Below are positions 18,382 to 27,594 of a stretch of 64,000 nt of DNA, piece by piece. Position 1 is the first letter of the stretch. Each line of letters opens with the position of its first letter. A program made the position numbers and the translations under genes. Source of the stretch: Deltaproteobacteria bacterium (GTDB taxonomy: Bacteria > Desulfobacterota > Desulfuromonadia > Desulfuromonadales > BM103). The notes below the pieces were generated by a model. The model saw only the letters and a program-made list of their open reading frames with translations. It was not told the origin of the DNA and searched no databases. Location of the stretch: assembly GCA_024279915.1 (NCBI GenBank), contig JAJRRB010000025.1, forward strand, positions 62,001 through 126,000, in the 5' to 3' direction.

Positions 18382-18459
18382 GCATAGTCTGAGGTGGACC
18401 CTCATCTTAGCTCATCGAGTGTTGTCTCTTAGATACGCTCGTAGCTTTATGGGTTTATT

Positions 18460-18490
18460 AACCGCCTCCCCACATCTGGGGAGGCGGTTT
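18460..18490 (+). terminator. Intrinsic terminator after the isochorismatase-like gene
   Basis: A 13-bp perfect stem (AACCGCCTCCCCA / TGGGGAGGCGGTT) with a CATC loop ends in TTT. It lies 79 nt after the stop codon. Confidence 0.8.
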
Positions 18491-18654
18491 GCATTGTAAA
18501 CGGAAATTTCGACTTTTAAAAAAGCTGGTCACTGACAGGCTTTGTTGGGTTTGAACCATTATTACTGGAGCAGGTAATTGAGTCCATTCTGAGCTCACCC
18601 CGGCAGGCCAGAGAAGACAAAGGCTAGCAGGCAAGAATTAGAGAGGAGTGTCTC

Positions 18655-19842
18655 ATGGCCAAAATTGAAATTTACTCCAAAGAATGGTGCCCTTACTGCA
18701 CCAAGGCCAAGGCTTTACTACGCAGTAAACAACTTGAATACGAGGAGATAGACGTGACCGTGGATGCTGTGCTTGAGCAACAAATGGTTGAACGCTCCCG
18801 GCGACGGACCGTACCCCAGATATTCATTGATGAACAATCGATTGGCGGCTACGACGATCTGGCACAATTGAACGCGACGGGTGAGCTCGATCAACTCCTC
18901 AATATCCAGTCCCAGGTTAATCTGACCAAAGTCTATGATCTAGCGATTATCGGTGCCGGTCCGGCAGGCATGTCAGCCGCAATCTATGCCGTACGCAAGA
19001 ATCTTTCAACTCTGATAATAGCCTCTGATATTGGTGGGCAGTTAGGAACTACCTACGAGATCGGGAACTATCCAGGCTTTCAGATGATCACTGGACCTGA
19101 CCTGGTTGAGCAGTTCGAGGAACACATGGATCAGTATGGTATCGACAAAATGGTCGGTGAAAAAGTGACTGGCCTGCGCTTTGAAGATCGCTGCAAGATT
19201 CTGAAAACTGCTGCCGGTCGCGAAATCCACTCTCGCTCAGTCATTATTGCTTCAGGTGCGTTCAAACGCAAACTCAACATTCCAGGCGAGAAAGAACTTG
19301 CGGGTAAGGGGGTTGTGTACTGCTCAACCTGTGATGGCCCATTGTTAAGAGACATGGATATTGCGATTGTGGGTGGAGGGAACTCTGGTCTAGAGGCTGC
19401 CATCGAAATGAACGGACTGGCCCGAAAGGTTTATCTGGTTTCACGGACTGAGTGGAACGGTGACTCGATTCTTCAGGATAAAGTACGAAGCGCCGAACGT
19501 GTGGAATCCCTGACGCTACATGACCCGATCGAGATTCACGGATCGGACTCTGTGGAAGGCCTCACTGTGAAAGATCTTGCGACAGGCAGTACCCGAAGGC
19601 TCGACGTGCAGGGTGTGTTTATTGAAATTGGGATTTACCCGAATACGGAGTTTGTCCTTGACCTTCTAGATACTAACCAGCGAGGTGAGATTAAGGTCGA
19701 CAAGCGAGGACAGACTGGAATTGATGGGATCTTTGCGGCTGGCGATGTGACTGATTCGCACGACAAGCAGATCGTGATTGCCGCAGGAGCTGGAGCCAAT
19801 GCCGCTCTGGGAGTAGCTGAATATCTGGTCATGCAGCACTAA
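18655..19842 (+). CDS. Glutaredoxin-thioredoxin reductase fusion
   Basis: This 395-aa protein has an N-terminal glutaredoxin domain (residues 1-83) with active site CPYC and the TVPQIFID cis-Pro loop. It is fused to a complete thioredoxin reductase (about residues 95-395) with FAD motif GAGPAGMSAAIYA, redox site CSTCDG, NADPH motif GGGNSGLEAA and the C-terminal FAD motif FAAGDVTD. The fusion would pass NADPH electrons through the FAD and CSTC disulfide to its own glutaredoxin domain and on to cytosolic disulfides. GAGAGGAG precedes the ATG. It is a single gene between a terminator and a tRNA. Similar fusions exist in some anaerobes, so the fusion is probably real. Confidence 0.9.
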   Translation: MAKIEIYSKEWCPYCTKAKALLRSKQLEYEEIDVTVDAVLEQQMVERSRRRTVPQIFIDEQSIGGYDDLAQLNATGELDQLLNIQSQVNLTKVYDLAIIGAGPAGMSAAIYAVRKNLSTLIIASDIGGQLGTTYEIGNYPGFQMITGPDLVEQFEEHMDQYGIDKMVGEKVTGLRFEDRCKILKTAAGREIHSRSVIIASGAFKRKLNIPGEKELAGKGVVYCSTCDGPLLRDMDIAIVGGGNSGLEAAIEMNGLARKVYLVSRTEWNGDSILQDKVRSAERVESLTLHDPIEIHGSDSVEGLTVKDLATGSTRRLDVQGVFIEIGIYPNTEFVLDLLDTNQRGEIKVDKRGQTGIDGIFAAGDVTDSHDKQIVIAAGAGANAALGVAEYLVMQH

Positions 19843-20011
19843 GGTCATCTCTGCATCTAAAAATAAAAGCAACGGACGGTGAAGCCGCCCGACAGCTTTG
19901 TTTCGTTATGTGTTGGTTTGACCACTAATTGATGCTCAACACCACAGCCTGAGAACAGATAACTTCTCCCCGCTAAGCCCCCCCCCCCACGGAACCCCAA
20001 AGACAAGACAC

Positions 20012-20042
20012 AAAAAAAGGCCAACCGAAAAGACGGCTAACC
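20012..20042 (-). terminator. Terminator of the tRNA-Arg gene
   Basis: On the minus strand GGTTAGCCG-TCTTTT-CGGTTGGCC forms a 9-bp stem with G-U pairs, followed by seven T. It lies directly after the tRNA 3' end. Confidence 0.7.
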
Positions 20043-20055
20043 CTTTAATTTAGTT

Positions 20056-20132
<77 letters not shown>

Positions 20133-20225
20133 ACAAGGGAAGCTTTATAACCCAATTCCCGGGCTTTTGCAACCGTAATTAAAGGACATCAAGACAGTTG
20201 CCGTGCCAGTCAACTCCCTGCTATC

Positions 20226-21146
20226 ATGTCCCCCATGTGGCGCATATTTCTAATTATTGTAATCATAACATACAGTACAACGACCGTTGCTCTTTCTGCC
20301 AGGCTGATCAAAGATGAAGCCCCTGTCGAGCCAGCGGTCGCCGTGGTCTCAGTACAGGAAAGCTTCCTGATTGAGCCTCTGGCTGCCAGTGTGTTTGCCG
20401 CCATTGCCAAGAATGGCAGCCAAGCAACCACCAACGCACTCTTTGTGATTGGGCGGGACTATGTGGTTGCTGTTGGTGCGCATATGAGCAAACAGGTTAT
20501 TGATGACCTGTACAAAGCCATAGCCGCCAGAACTAGCAAACCGGTACGGTATTTCATACTCACCCACCATCACACTGGCTACACCTACGTCGACTTCGAT
20601 TTTCCGCCAGGTCAAGATATTCTGATGAGCTGGCAAACCTGGAAAAACCTCGATTCCGAAATCCGTAAAACAGAACATTCAACACTTTTCTTTAACGAAG
20701 GACTGACACTAAAGCCAGGTGGTGTTTCGGTGGTCTTGACCAATGTCGGCAAGGGACACACCAATGGCGACATCATCGTTTTTATCCCGGAAGCCGATGT
20801 CGTCTTTGCCAGCGACCTGCTATATGTCAACAGCGTCGGTTACATGGGCAGCGGTTACATGACCGACTGGCTGCTGGCACTGGATTTTCTGGAACAGATG
20901 GGTGCCAAGCAGATTGTCCCCGGCTACGGTCCGGTCAGCGGCCCGGAAGAGGTTTATGAGTTTGGTCAATGCTTCCGCGAATTTCTGACCGCTGTTTTGC
21001 AGCATATTGAACGCGGAGACACCCTTCAGCAGACTCTGACCAGTTTCGATCTCCCCGGATACCATGATATGGACGGCTACGATCAACTGATCAAGTTGAA
21101 CCTCAAGCGGGCATACAACGATCTTAGCAATAATTTTGGAGGGTAA
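20226..21146 (+). CDS. Exported metallo-beta-lactamase-fold protein with degenerate metal site
   Basis: This 306-aa protein has a signal peptide (about residues 1-26). The MBL-fold order is visible: TKPVRYFILTHHHTGYTYVDF at the metal-site position, then LTNVGKGHTNGDIIVFIPEADVVFASDLLY, which matches the second metal-ligand (GHTxGD) and third-strand regions. The first motif reads THHHTGY instead of THxHxDH, so the Asp/His pair of the second metal site is missing. A mononuclear site or loss of catalysis is possible. No strong Shine-Dalgarno is seen, and an alternative ATG at 20235 exists. No neighbours suggest a substrate. Confidence 0.7.
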   Translation: MSPMWRIFLIIVIITYSTTTVALSARLIKDEAPVEPAVAVVSVQESFLIEPLAASVFAAIAKNGSQATTNALFVIGRDYVVAVGAHMSKQVIDDLYKAIAARTSKPVRYFILTHHHTGYTYVDFDFPPGQDILMSWQTWKNLDSEIRKTEHSTLFFNEGLTLKPGGVSVVLTNVGKGHTNGDIIVFIPEADVVFASDLLYVNSVGYMGSGYMTDWLLALDFLEQMGAKQIVPGYGPVSGPEEVYEFGQCFREFLTAVLQHIERGDTLQQTLTSFDLPGYHDMDGYDQLIKLNLKRAYNDLSNNFGG

Positions 21147-21257
21147 TGCTATTACCCTGTCACCTGTCTCCTGACAGTGGCACAGATTATTCTCACCGAT
21201 CATTCACCTGGTTAGTTCCCCTCATCAAAGTCAACGAATCACGCAAGGCCTATCTGT

Positions 21258-21285
21258 TTGACAAGGTGGGGACCACTGCTATCAT
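21258..21285 (+). promoter_or_regulatory. Candidate sigma-70 promoter of the alternative complex III operon
   Basis: TTGACA at 21258-21263 and TATCAT at 21280-21285 have a 16-nt spacer, leaving a leader of about 80 nt before actA. Confidence 0.5.
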
Positions 21286-21374
21286 TAGATGCATATCCTG
21301 TTTGATTTAATTGCAATTCCGTTAAGCATTTCAGTAACTTTCTGTTTTTTTCAGCATCAGGAACAGTGCTTGTG

Positions 21375-21890
21375 ATGAATCGATTGATATTGATTGTCAT
21401 CCTGGTTCTACTGGTCGGTTTCCCTGCCGCTGCCCTGTTCCTTCTCTACAACCTTCCCTTTGACAATCGCGATCCGGCTCCCGTACAACCGATCGCTTTT
21501 CAACATACTGTTCATGCCGGCAAGATGCAGCTCCCCTGTACTTTCTGCCATCGCTATGTGGAGCGGGCCCGCCAGGCCGGTATCCCGTCGCTGTCGCTAT
21601 GTATGAGCTGCCATCGGAGCATCGCCACCGAGCGGGAGGAAATCAAAAAACTCACCAGCTTCTTTGAAGCGGGCCAGCCGGTCTATTGGTCACGGGTACA
21701 TCAGCTGCCCGATTTTATTTACTTCTCCCACAAGCGACACATCAAGGGTGGGGTTCTCTGTGCAACCTGCCATGGTGAAGTCGCTCAGATGGAGGTGGTC
21801 CACCAGGTCCGCTCTTTGGAGATGGGCTGGTGCCTGGCCTGTCACCGCGACCGCGGCGCACCCACTGACTGTACCACCTGTCACAAGTAG
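21375..21890 (+). CDS. actA: Alternative complex III subunit ActA, pentaheme cytochrome
   Basis: This ~171-aa protein (ATG 21375; GTG 21366 is also possible) has an N-terminal membrane anchor (LILIVILVLLVGFPAAALFLLY) and five CXXCH motifs: CTFCH, CMSCH, CATCH, CLACH and CTTCH. Five hemes with an N-terminal anchor match ActA of alternative complex III; QrcA of the related Qrc complex is an alternative, but the downstream DUF3341 and ActF genes favour ACIII. It would take electrons from the ActB iron-sulfur clusters on the periplasmic side. First gene of a five-gene operon. Confidence 0.85.
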   Translation: MNRLILIVILVLLVGFPAAALFLLYNLPFDNRDPAPVQPIAFQHTVHAGKMQLPCTFCHRYVERARQAGIPSLSLCMSCHRSIATEREEIKKLTSFFEAGQPVYWSRVHQLPDFIYFSHKRHIKGGVLCATCHGEVAQMEVVHQVRSLEMGWCLACHRDRGAPTDCTTCHK

Positions 21891-21899
21891 AGGCTGTCT

Positions 21900-24677
21900 A
21901 TGGAGCGAAGGGAATTTCTACAATTACTAGGCATCTTTTCCGGGGCCGCCATCCTTCCCGGCTGCGGGGATGACCGCAGTGCCAGCAAGCTGGTTTCCTA
22001 TCTGGTGCCGCCGGACGAGGGGGTATTGCCCGGCGAGGCTCGCTATCTGCCCTCCACTTGTTGCGAATGTCCGGCAGGCTGCGGCCTGACAGTACGGGTA
22101 CGCGAAGACCGGGCAGTCAAGTTGGAGGGTCGCCCTGGCCACCCAGTTAATGACGGCGGCCTGTGCATGCGCGGCCAGGCTGCTCTCTGGCGCCTTTATC
22201 ACCCCGAGCGGCTGCGGCATCCCCTACGACGTGATGCCGACGGTCAGTTTCAGCCGGTTTCCTGGGATGAGGCCCTGACCCTGGTGGTCGAGGGCTTGCG
22301 CCAGGCTCGTCAGCAAGGTCGGGCCAACCTGCTGCTCAGCGGTCGTACCACCGGCACTCTGGCGGAACTGCAGCAGCATTTTTGTCAGCAACTGGAGGTG
22401 GAGCAGCTGCCTCAGTTCGAGCCCTTTTCTCATGCCGCACTGCGCCAGGCCTATGGCATCCTCTTCGCACAACCAGAGGTTCCCCACTACCGGATCGATC
22501 AGTCCGATCTGTTGCTTAGCCTCGGTGCCGATCTATTTGAAACCTTTGTCAGCCCCGTCAACTATGCCCGGCAGTTGTCCCGGGCGATCAAGCAGGATGA
22601 CTTCCAGTGGATACATGCCGAGCCGCACTATTCCCTGACCGGAGCCAATGCCGGCGAACGCCTGATCCTGCTCCCCGGCAGCGAAGCGGCTTTACTCTGC
22701 TTTCTGTTGGTGCGACTCGATGCAGCTGATGAAAGAAACCGCCTACCGATGCAACTGATGGCGGCGTTACCTGCCTCTTCCCTTGAGGAAACGGCCCGCC
22801 TCACCGGGCTACCGAAAAGGCGGCTGGAGCAACTGGCGAAACAACTGCGACTGGCAGAGCGGCCGCTGCTCATCGTCGGCGGTATTGCCACCAGTCAGCC
22901 CCAGGGGTTGCAGGTGGCTTTGCTGGCCGGTTTGCTGCAGCAACGTTTGGGCATGGTCGGCAACCGGGTCGATTTCTCCCAAGCGGAAGCCTATGCCTCG
23001 GTCGGTTCTTTGCACGATCTGGAACGACTGACCGAGCGGTTGGAGCAGGACCAAGTTGGTGTGTTGCTGGTTTCGGCAACTGACCCGCTGGTCCAGGCAC
23101 CGGCCGCACTTGATTTGAAACAGAAATTCCAACGTGCCGGGTTGCGGGTCGGCCTCTGCGACCTGTTCAATGAATCGGCGCAGCAATTCGACCTTCTGCT
23201 CCCCTTATCTCATCCCCTTGAAAGTTGGGGTGATGCTGTTCCCAGGCGGGGAGTGTTCTCGCTTCTCAAGCCGGCGATTGCACCGCTCTACGACAGCCGC
23301 AGTGCCGGTGAGATCCTGCTTGAGATCCTGCAGCGCGTCGGCCAGCAGGTGCAGAACCAAAGTTACCAGGAATATCTGTTCAATACCTGGCAGCAACGCT
23401 TTGACCAACAACAGCTGCAGCAGTTTTCCGAGCAGGGGTTTTTGTCGTTGCCGGTTTCTGCGGTTCCGCACCAATTCAGGCCAGAGGCTGTGAGCAGCCA
23501 GTTGGCAACGACTCAAGCGGCAACCGCCACGGCACCACACCTGATCCTGACACCCTCGATCCGCAGTTTCGACGGCCGCAGCAGCTGCCTGCCATTGCTG
23601 TCGGAGCTACCCGACCCTCTCAGCACGGTCAGCTATGGGCGCTGGCTCTCCATGGCTCCAACCGCAGCGCGCAAGCTACAGCTGCGGGATCGCGACCTGG
23701 TACGAATCAGCAGTGGTGACTGGTCGGCCGAGTTGCCGGTACGGCTGCAGCCTGGCCTGGCCGCTACAGTCTTGATGGTGCAGGGAGATCTGCTATCCGA
23801 GGCCCCGCTGCCGACCGATGCCCGCAGCGGTGAACTGATTCGACGCCTGGACGGCGTGCGTTTGACCAAACTGGGAGGCGCGGTGGCATTAGCGATCCTT
23901 TCCGGTTCCAGTTCCCAGCAGGGTCGCGGCCTGATTCCCGACCCGGTGCATACCCAGGAACAACCGCTGGAGCAGACCCGCTTCTACCGCGCTCATCCGC
24001 ACAAAGACTACAGATGGGCGATGGCCATCGACCTGGAGCTCTGCATCGGCTGTGGGGCCTGCGCCGCCGCCTGCTACGTCGAGAACAACGTGCCGGTGGT
24101 TGGGCAACAGGATCATCTGCAGGGGCGGGAGATGTCCTGGCTGCGGCTTGCGCCCTTTTATGATGATGCAGGACGGGCCAGCTTCATCCCGATGCTCTGT
24201 CAGCACTGCCACAACGCCCCTTGCGAACCGGTCTGTCCGGTCTATGCCGCCTACCACAATGCCGAAGGGCTCAACGTACAGGTGTACCAGCGCTGTGTCG
24301 GCACCCGCTACTGTTCCAACAACTGCCCCTACAAGGTACGCCGTTTCAACTGGTGGCAGCATCAACGCCAGGCACCGCTGGAGCAGATGCTCAACCCAGA
24401 TCTATCGGTGCGTGACCGTGGGGTCATGGAAAAATGCACCTTCTGCGTGCAACGGATTCGCCAGGCCCGGGATCGGGCCCAGGATGAGCAGCGGCCGATC
24501 CGGGACGGTGAGGTTTTGACCGCCTGCGGGCAGAGCTGCCCGACCGGAGCGATCGTCTTCGGCAACCTGCTCGACGAGAGCTCGGCCGTCTACCGCTTGG
24601 CCCACTCTCACAGGGCCTACCGGGTCTTTGCCGATCTGGGTACCGAGCCGTCGATTTACTATCTGCGCAAAGGATGA
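21900..24677 (+). CDS. actB: Alternative complex III subunit ActB (molybdopterin-like plus iron-sulfur fusion)
   Basis: This 925-aa protein opens with a twin-arginine motif (RREFLQLLG) and a lipobox-like LPGC, so Tat export and lipidation are likely. The first ~650 residues are a molybdopterin-oxidoreductase-like domain, which keeps an N-terminal cluster motif (CCECPAGC...C) but in ACIII usually binds no molybdenum. From about residue 710 a four-cluster ferredoxin-like domain follows: CIGCGACAAAC, CQHCHNAPCEPVC, CVGTRYCSNNC and CTFC...CGQSC. This fused B1-B2 arrangement is characteristic of ActB. Its stop overlaps the actC start (ATGA). Confidence 0.92.
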   Translation: MERREFLQLLGIFSGAAILPGCGDDRSASKLVSYLVPPDEGVLPGEARYLPSTCCECPAGCGLTVRVREDRAVKLEGRPGHPVNDGGLCMRGQAALWRLYHPERLRHPLRRDADGQFQPVSWDEALTLVVEGLRQARQQGRANLLLSGRTTGTLAELQQHFCQQLEVEQLPQFEPFSHAALRQAYGILFAQPEVPHYRIDQSDLLLSLGADLFETFVSPVNYARQLSRAIKQDDFQWIHAEPHYSLTGANAGERLILLPGSEAALLCFLLVRLDAADERNRLPMQLMAALPASSLEETARLTGLPKRRLEQLAKQLRLAERPLLIVGGIATSQPQGLQVALLAGLLQQRLGMVGNRVDFSQAEAYASVGSLHDLERLTERLEQDQVGVLLVSATDPLVQAPAALDLKQKFQRAGLRVGLCDLFNESAQQFDLLLPLSHPLESWGDAVPRRGVFSLLKPAIAPLYDSRSAGEILLEILQRVGQQVQNQSYQEYLFNTWQQRFDQQQLQQFSEQGFLSLPVSAVPHQFRPEAVSSQLATTQAATATAPHLILTPSIRSFDGRSSCLPLLSELPDPLSTVSYGRWLSMAPTAARKLQLRDRDLVRISSGDWSAELPVRLQPGLAATVLMVQGDLLSEAPLPTDARSGELIRRLDGVRLTKLGGAVALAILSGSSSQQGRGLIPDPVHTQEQPLEQTRFYRAHPHKDYRWAMAIDLELCIGCGACAAACYVENNVPVVGQQDHLQGREMSWLRLAPFYDDAGRASFIPMLCQHCHNAPCEPVCPVYAAYHNAEGLNVQVYQRCVGTRYCSNNCPYKVRRFNWWQHQRQAPLEQMLNPDLSVRDRGVMEKCTFCVQRIRQARDRAQDEQRPIRDGEVLTACGQSCPTGAIVFGNLLDESSAVYRLAHSHRAYRVFADLGTEPSIYYLRKG

Positions 24678-25975
24678 GCATGGATCAACTCGCAGCCAGA
24701 GAAAAACTGGAGCAGGACGTTCTCAAGGGGTTGCGCCGACCCGGCAAATGGTATCTGCTGGGACTGGCCTTTTGCACCTTGCTCTTCGTCAATGCCCTCG
24801 TGCTCTGGGGTTATCAAGCCTCCCAGGGCCTGGGGGTGGCGGGGATCATGCACCCTGTCGGCTGGGGGGTCTACATCGCCAACTTTGTTTTCTGGGTCGG
24901 CATCGCTCACTCCGGCACCCTGATTTCGGCGGTCCTCTACCTATTCCGAGCGCGCTTCCGCACCAGCTTCAACCGCACCGCTGAGGCGATGACCATCTTC
25001 GCCCTAATGGTGGCCGGGATGTTCCCCCTGATCCATCTGGGGCGAGTCGAGATTTTCTACTATCTCCTCCCCTATCCGAACCAGCGCAACCTCTGGCCCA
25101 ATTTCCGTTCACCGCTGGTCTGGGATGTATTCGCCATCACAACCTACCTGATCGTCAGCCTGGTCTTCTTCTATGTCGGCACCCTGCCAGACCTGGCCAT
25201 CGTCAGGCGCCGGATGACTGGAGTCAGGGCCCGGATCTACAGCTTTTTCTCTCTCGGCTGGACCGGCAGTCTCGGCCAATGGAAACAGTACAGCCGCCTC
25301 TACCTGCTCCTGGCCGCCTTCGCCACGCCATTGGTCGCTTCGGTCCACTCGATCGTCTCATGGGATTTTGCCGTCAGCATCCTACCCGGCTGGCACACCA
25401 CTATCTTTGCCCCCTACTTCGTCGCCGGTGCCATCTTTTCCGGGACAGCCATGGTCATCATCCTGATGGTGCCGCTACGCCGGACGCTGCAGTTGCAACC
25501 CTATATCAGCATCGATCACTTCGAGGCGATCGCCAAGATCCTGCTCTTTACCTCTCTGATCATCAGTTACGCCTACCTGGTCGAATACGGCCTGGCCTTT
25601 TACGGCCACAACCAGGTCGAGATGGAGCTGTTCCGTTACCGTGCCCTGGGTCACTACAGCGTGCTCTTCTGGCTGATGATCATCTGCAATTCACTGGTGC
25701 CGCTGACCCTCTTCATCAAGCGCTTGCGGCGCAACCTGGCTTATTTGTTTGTGGTTGCTCTGCTGGTTAATCTGGGGATGTGGATTGAACGGTTCATACT
25801 GATTGTCACCTCTCTGGCCCGCGACTTCGATCCTTATGCCTGGGGCACCTATACTCCCAGCTGGGTGGAGATCGGCATCACCTTCGGTTCCTTCGGTCTC
25901 TTTTTTATGCTCATTTTACTCTTCGTCAAGACCGTGCCGGTTTTGTCGATGAGTGAACTGAAAGAGCGGCTATGA
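24674..25975 (+). CDS. actC: Alternative complex III subunit ActC (NrfD-like quinol-binding membrane protein)
   Basis: This 433-aa protein has about ten hydrophobic helices and belongs to the NrfD/PsrC family. The early GIMHPVGWGVYIANFVFWVG and AHSGTLISAVLYL segments and the WNFRSPLVWD-like stretch are typical. ActC binds menaquinol at the periplasmic side and hands electrons to ActB. Translation is coupled to actB and actD by 4-nt ATGA overlaps on both sides. Confidence 0.9.
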   Translation: MSMDQLAAREKLEQDVLKGLRRPGKWYLLGLAFCTLLFVNALVLWGYQASQGLGVAGIMHPVGWGVYIANFVFWVGIAHSGTLISAVLYLFRARFRTSFNRTAEAMTIFALMVAGMFPLIHLGRVEIFYYLLPYPNQRNLWPNFRSPLVWDVFAITTYLIVSLVFFYVGTLPDLAIVRRRMTGVRARIYSFFSLGWTGSLGQWKQYSRLYLLLAAFATPLVASVHSIVSWDFAVSILPGWHTTIFAPYFVAGAIFSGTAMVIILMVPLRRTLQLQPYISIDHFEAIAKILLFTSLIISYAYLVEYGLAFYGHNQVEMELFRYRALGHYSVLFWLMIICNSLVPLTLFIKRLRRNLAYLFVVALLVNLGMWIERFILIVTSLARDFDPYAWGTYTPSWVEIGITFGSFGLFFMLILLFVKTVPVLSMSELKERL

Positions 25976-26409
25976 TGACCCAAACCTATCAATATGAAGA
26001 GGCTGAGGCCTTTTTGAGCAAACTGCGGGAACTGCTGCAAAGTGGTATCAGTCAAGAGCAGCTGGAGCTGCAGTTGCCTTACCATCTGCCGGAGGTCGAG
26101 CAACTGCTCGAATTGCGTCCCGGCCCGCTGCGCTTCTTTGCCCTCACCGGAGGCCTGAGCGGGTTCCTCGGTGGACTGGGCCTGTGCATCTATACCGCGC
26201 TGAGCTGGCCACTGATCACCGGCGGCAAGCCGATCGTCTCACTCCCGCCATTTCTGATCATCGCCTACCTGTTGGCGGTTCTGTTCGGATCGCTGGCCTC
26301 TTTCGCAGGCTTTTTGTTGCTGGCCAGGCTGCCCAAACGAGACAATCTGCTGGAGCCCTCGGATTTCGGTAATCATTTCGTCATTGTGGTGAAGGGAGAA
26401 GGGCAATGA
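25972..26409 (+). CDS. actD: Alternative complex III subunit ActD (DUF3341)
   Basis: This 145-aa protein has a soluble N-terminal helical part and two membrane helices (about residues 58-78 and 92-114), with the family signature TGGKPIVSLPPFLIIAYLL of DUF3341/ActD. In ACIII it packs against the membrane subunits; no cofactor is expected. It overlaps actC and actF by ATGA on both sides. No monoheme ActE gene follows, although that is its usual neighbour. Confidence 0.88.
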   Translation: MMTQTYQYEEAEAFLSKLRELLQSGISQEQLELQLPYHLPEVEQLLELRPGPLRFFALTGGLSGFLGGLGLCIYTALSWPLITGGKPIVSLPPFLIIAYLLAVLFGSLASFAGFLLLARLPKRDNLLEPSDFGNHFVIVVKGEGQ

Positions 26410-27443
26410 AGCAAGACGGTCCAGCATTGTTAATCGCTGCAGGCGGCGGGCTGGCGATCGCGCTTTTGGCCCTCAGCCCAATCGGGGGCGGCCTCGGGTC
26501 CATGTTGGTGGTGCTCTGTTTCTGGATCGCCCTGGCGCAGGGGGGGATTGCGGTGGCCGCGACCTGCGATCTGGTGAATGCCCGCTGGATTGCCTCGGTC
26601 AAACCCCGTCTGCTGGCATTAACACCACTTCTGTTGCTGTTGACGATACTGTTTCTGCTGCTCTGGCCGGAGTTGCAGCACTATCCGTGGAACGGCATGG
26701 GAGGGCGTTACCTGAATACGGACTTTTTTATGGGCCGCAACCTGGTGGCGCTGTTGCTGACCTATGCCGCTGCTCTGGCCTACGTCTCGGCTGCGTTACG
26801 CGGGACTGCACAGAGGCAGAAGGCGGCCGTCATCTATCTGTTTCTGTTCGTGATCTGCCAGTCGCTGGTCGCTTTCGACTGGGTGATGTCGCTGGAGTAT
26901 CCCTGGTACAGCAGCATGTTCGGCATCTACTTTTTCATCGAGTCACTCTATGCCGGGCTGGCGGTGGCCGGCCTGCTCTTCTGGTGGCGGCTGCGAACAG
27001 CGGATCGTGAGCAGGGGCAGGTGCGCGAACATTTCCGCGACCTTGCGACCCTGATCTTCGGATTCAGCATTCTCTGGGGCGGGCTCTTCTTTGCCCAGTA
27101 CGTGGTCATTTGGTACGGCAACTTGCCCGAGGAGACCGGCTTTATTGTGCGCCGAACCAGTTCATCGACCTACCTGCAGATGGCCTGGCTGTTTCTCGGC
27201 TGTAATTTCCTGATTCCCTTCCTGGGCCTGCTCAGCGCGCGGGTAAAAAATTCCCCCGCGCTGGTCGGCGCAATCTCTCTGGTGATTCTGGTCGGACTCC
27301 TGATCGAACGGTTGCTTTACATTCTGCCGGTCCTCGCAATATCACCCCTTACGGCCCTGGCGCAGTTTTCCCTGCTCGGCCTGGCATTCGTCGTCGCATT
27401 ACGGCATCGTTCCGCTACCGGCGACAGAGCGGAAGAGCTGTGA
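26406..27443 (+). CDS. actF: Alternative complex III subunit ActF (second NrfD-like membrane subunit)
   Basis: This 345-aa protein has about ten hydrophobic helices, consistent with ActF, the shorter relative of ActC. The segments VAFDWVMSLEYPWYSSMFG and LWGGLFFAQYVVIWYGNLPEE are highly typical of ActF and related quinol:cytochrome c oxidoreductase subunits. It closes the operon. The 150 nt to the convergent pentaheme gene contain a C9 run and a short GCCGA/TCGGC hairpin that may act as a shared terminator. Confidence 0.9.
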   Translation: MKQDGPALLIAAGGGLAIALLALSPIGGGLGSMLVVLCFWIALAQGGIAVAATCDLVNARWIASVKPRLLALTPLLLLLTILFLLLWPELQHYPWNGMGGRYLNTDFFMGRNLVALLLTYAAALAYVSAALRGTAQRQKAAVIYLFLFVICQSLVAFDWVMSLEYPWYSSMFGIYFFIESLYAGLAVAGLLFWWRLRTADREQGQVREHFRDLATLIFGFSILWGGLFFAQYVVIWYGNLPEETGFIVRRTSSSTYLQMAWLFLGCNFLIPFLGLLSARVKNSPALVGAISLVILVGLLIERLLYILPVLAISPLTALAQFSLLGLAFVVALRHRSATGDRAEEL

Positions 27444-27594
27444 TAGGCCATAAATCTCCACGCACAGATTCCGGCTAGCCCCCCCCCTACCCATTTCCGG
27501 GCTTCTGAATTCGTTTTGTTTTGCTATAAACAAACAGGGCCCGCCGAAAATCGGCAGACCCCGCGAAGTCTTCCTATTCATTGACAGTAGTGTT

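Noticed and set aside
21375-27443. Qrc (quinone reductase) complex instead of alternative complex III
   Set aside because: Fusion of the molybdopterin-like and iron-sulfur parts plus DUF3341 and ActF-like genes favour ACIII; Qrc has separate QrcB and QrcC and no DUF3341 gene.
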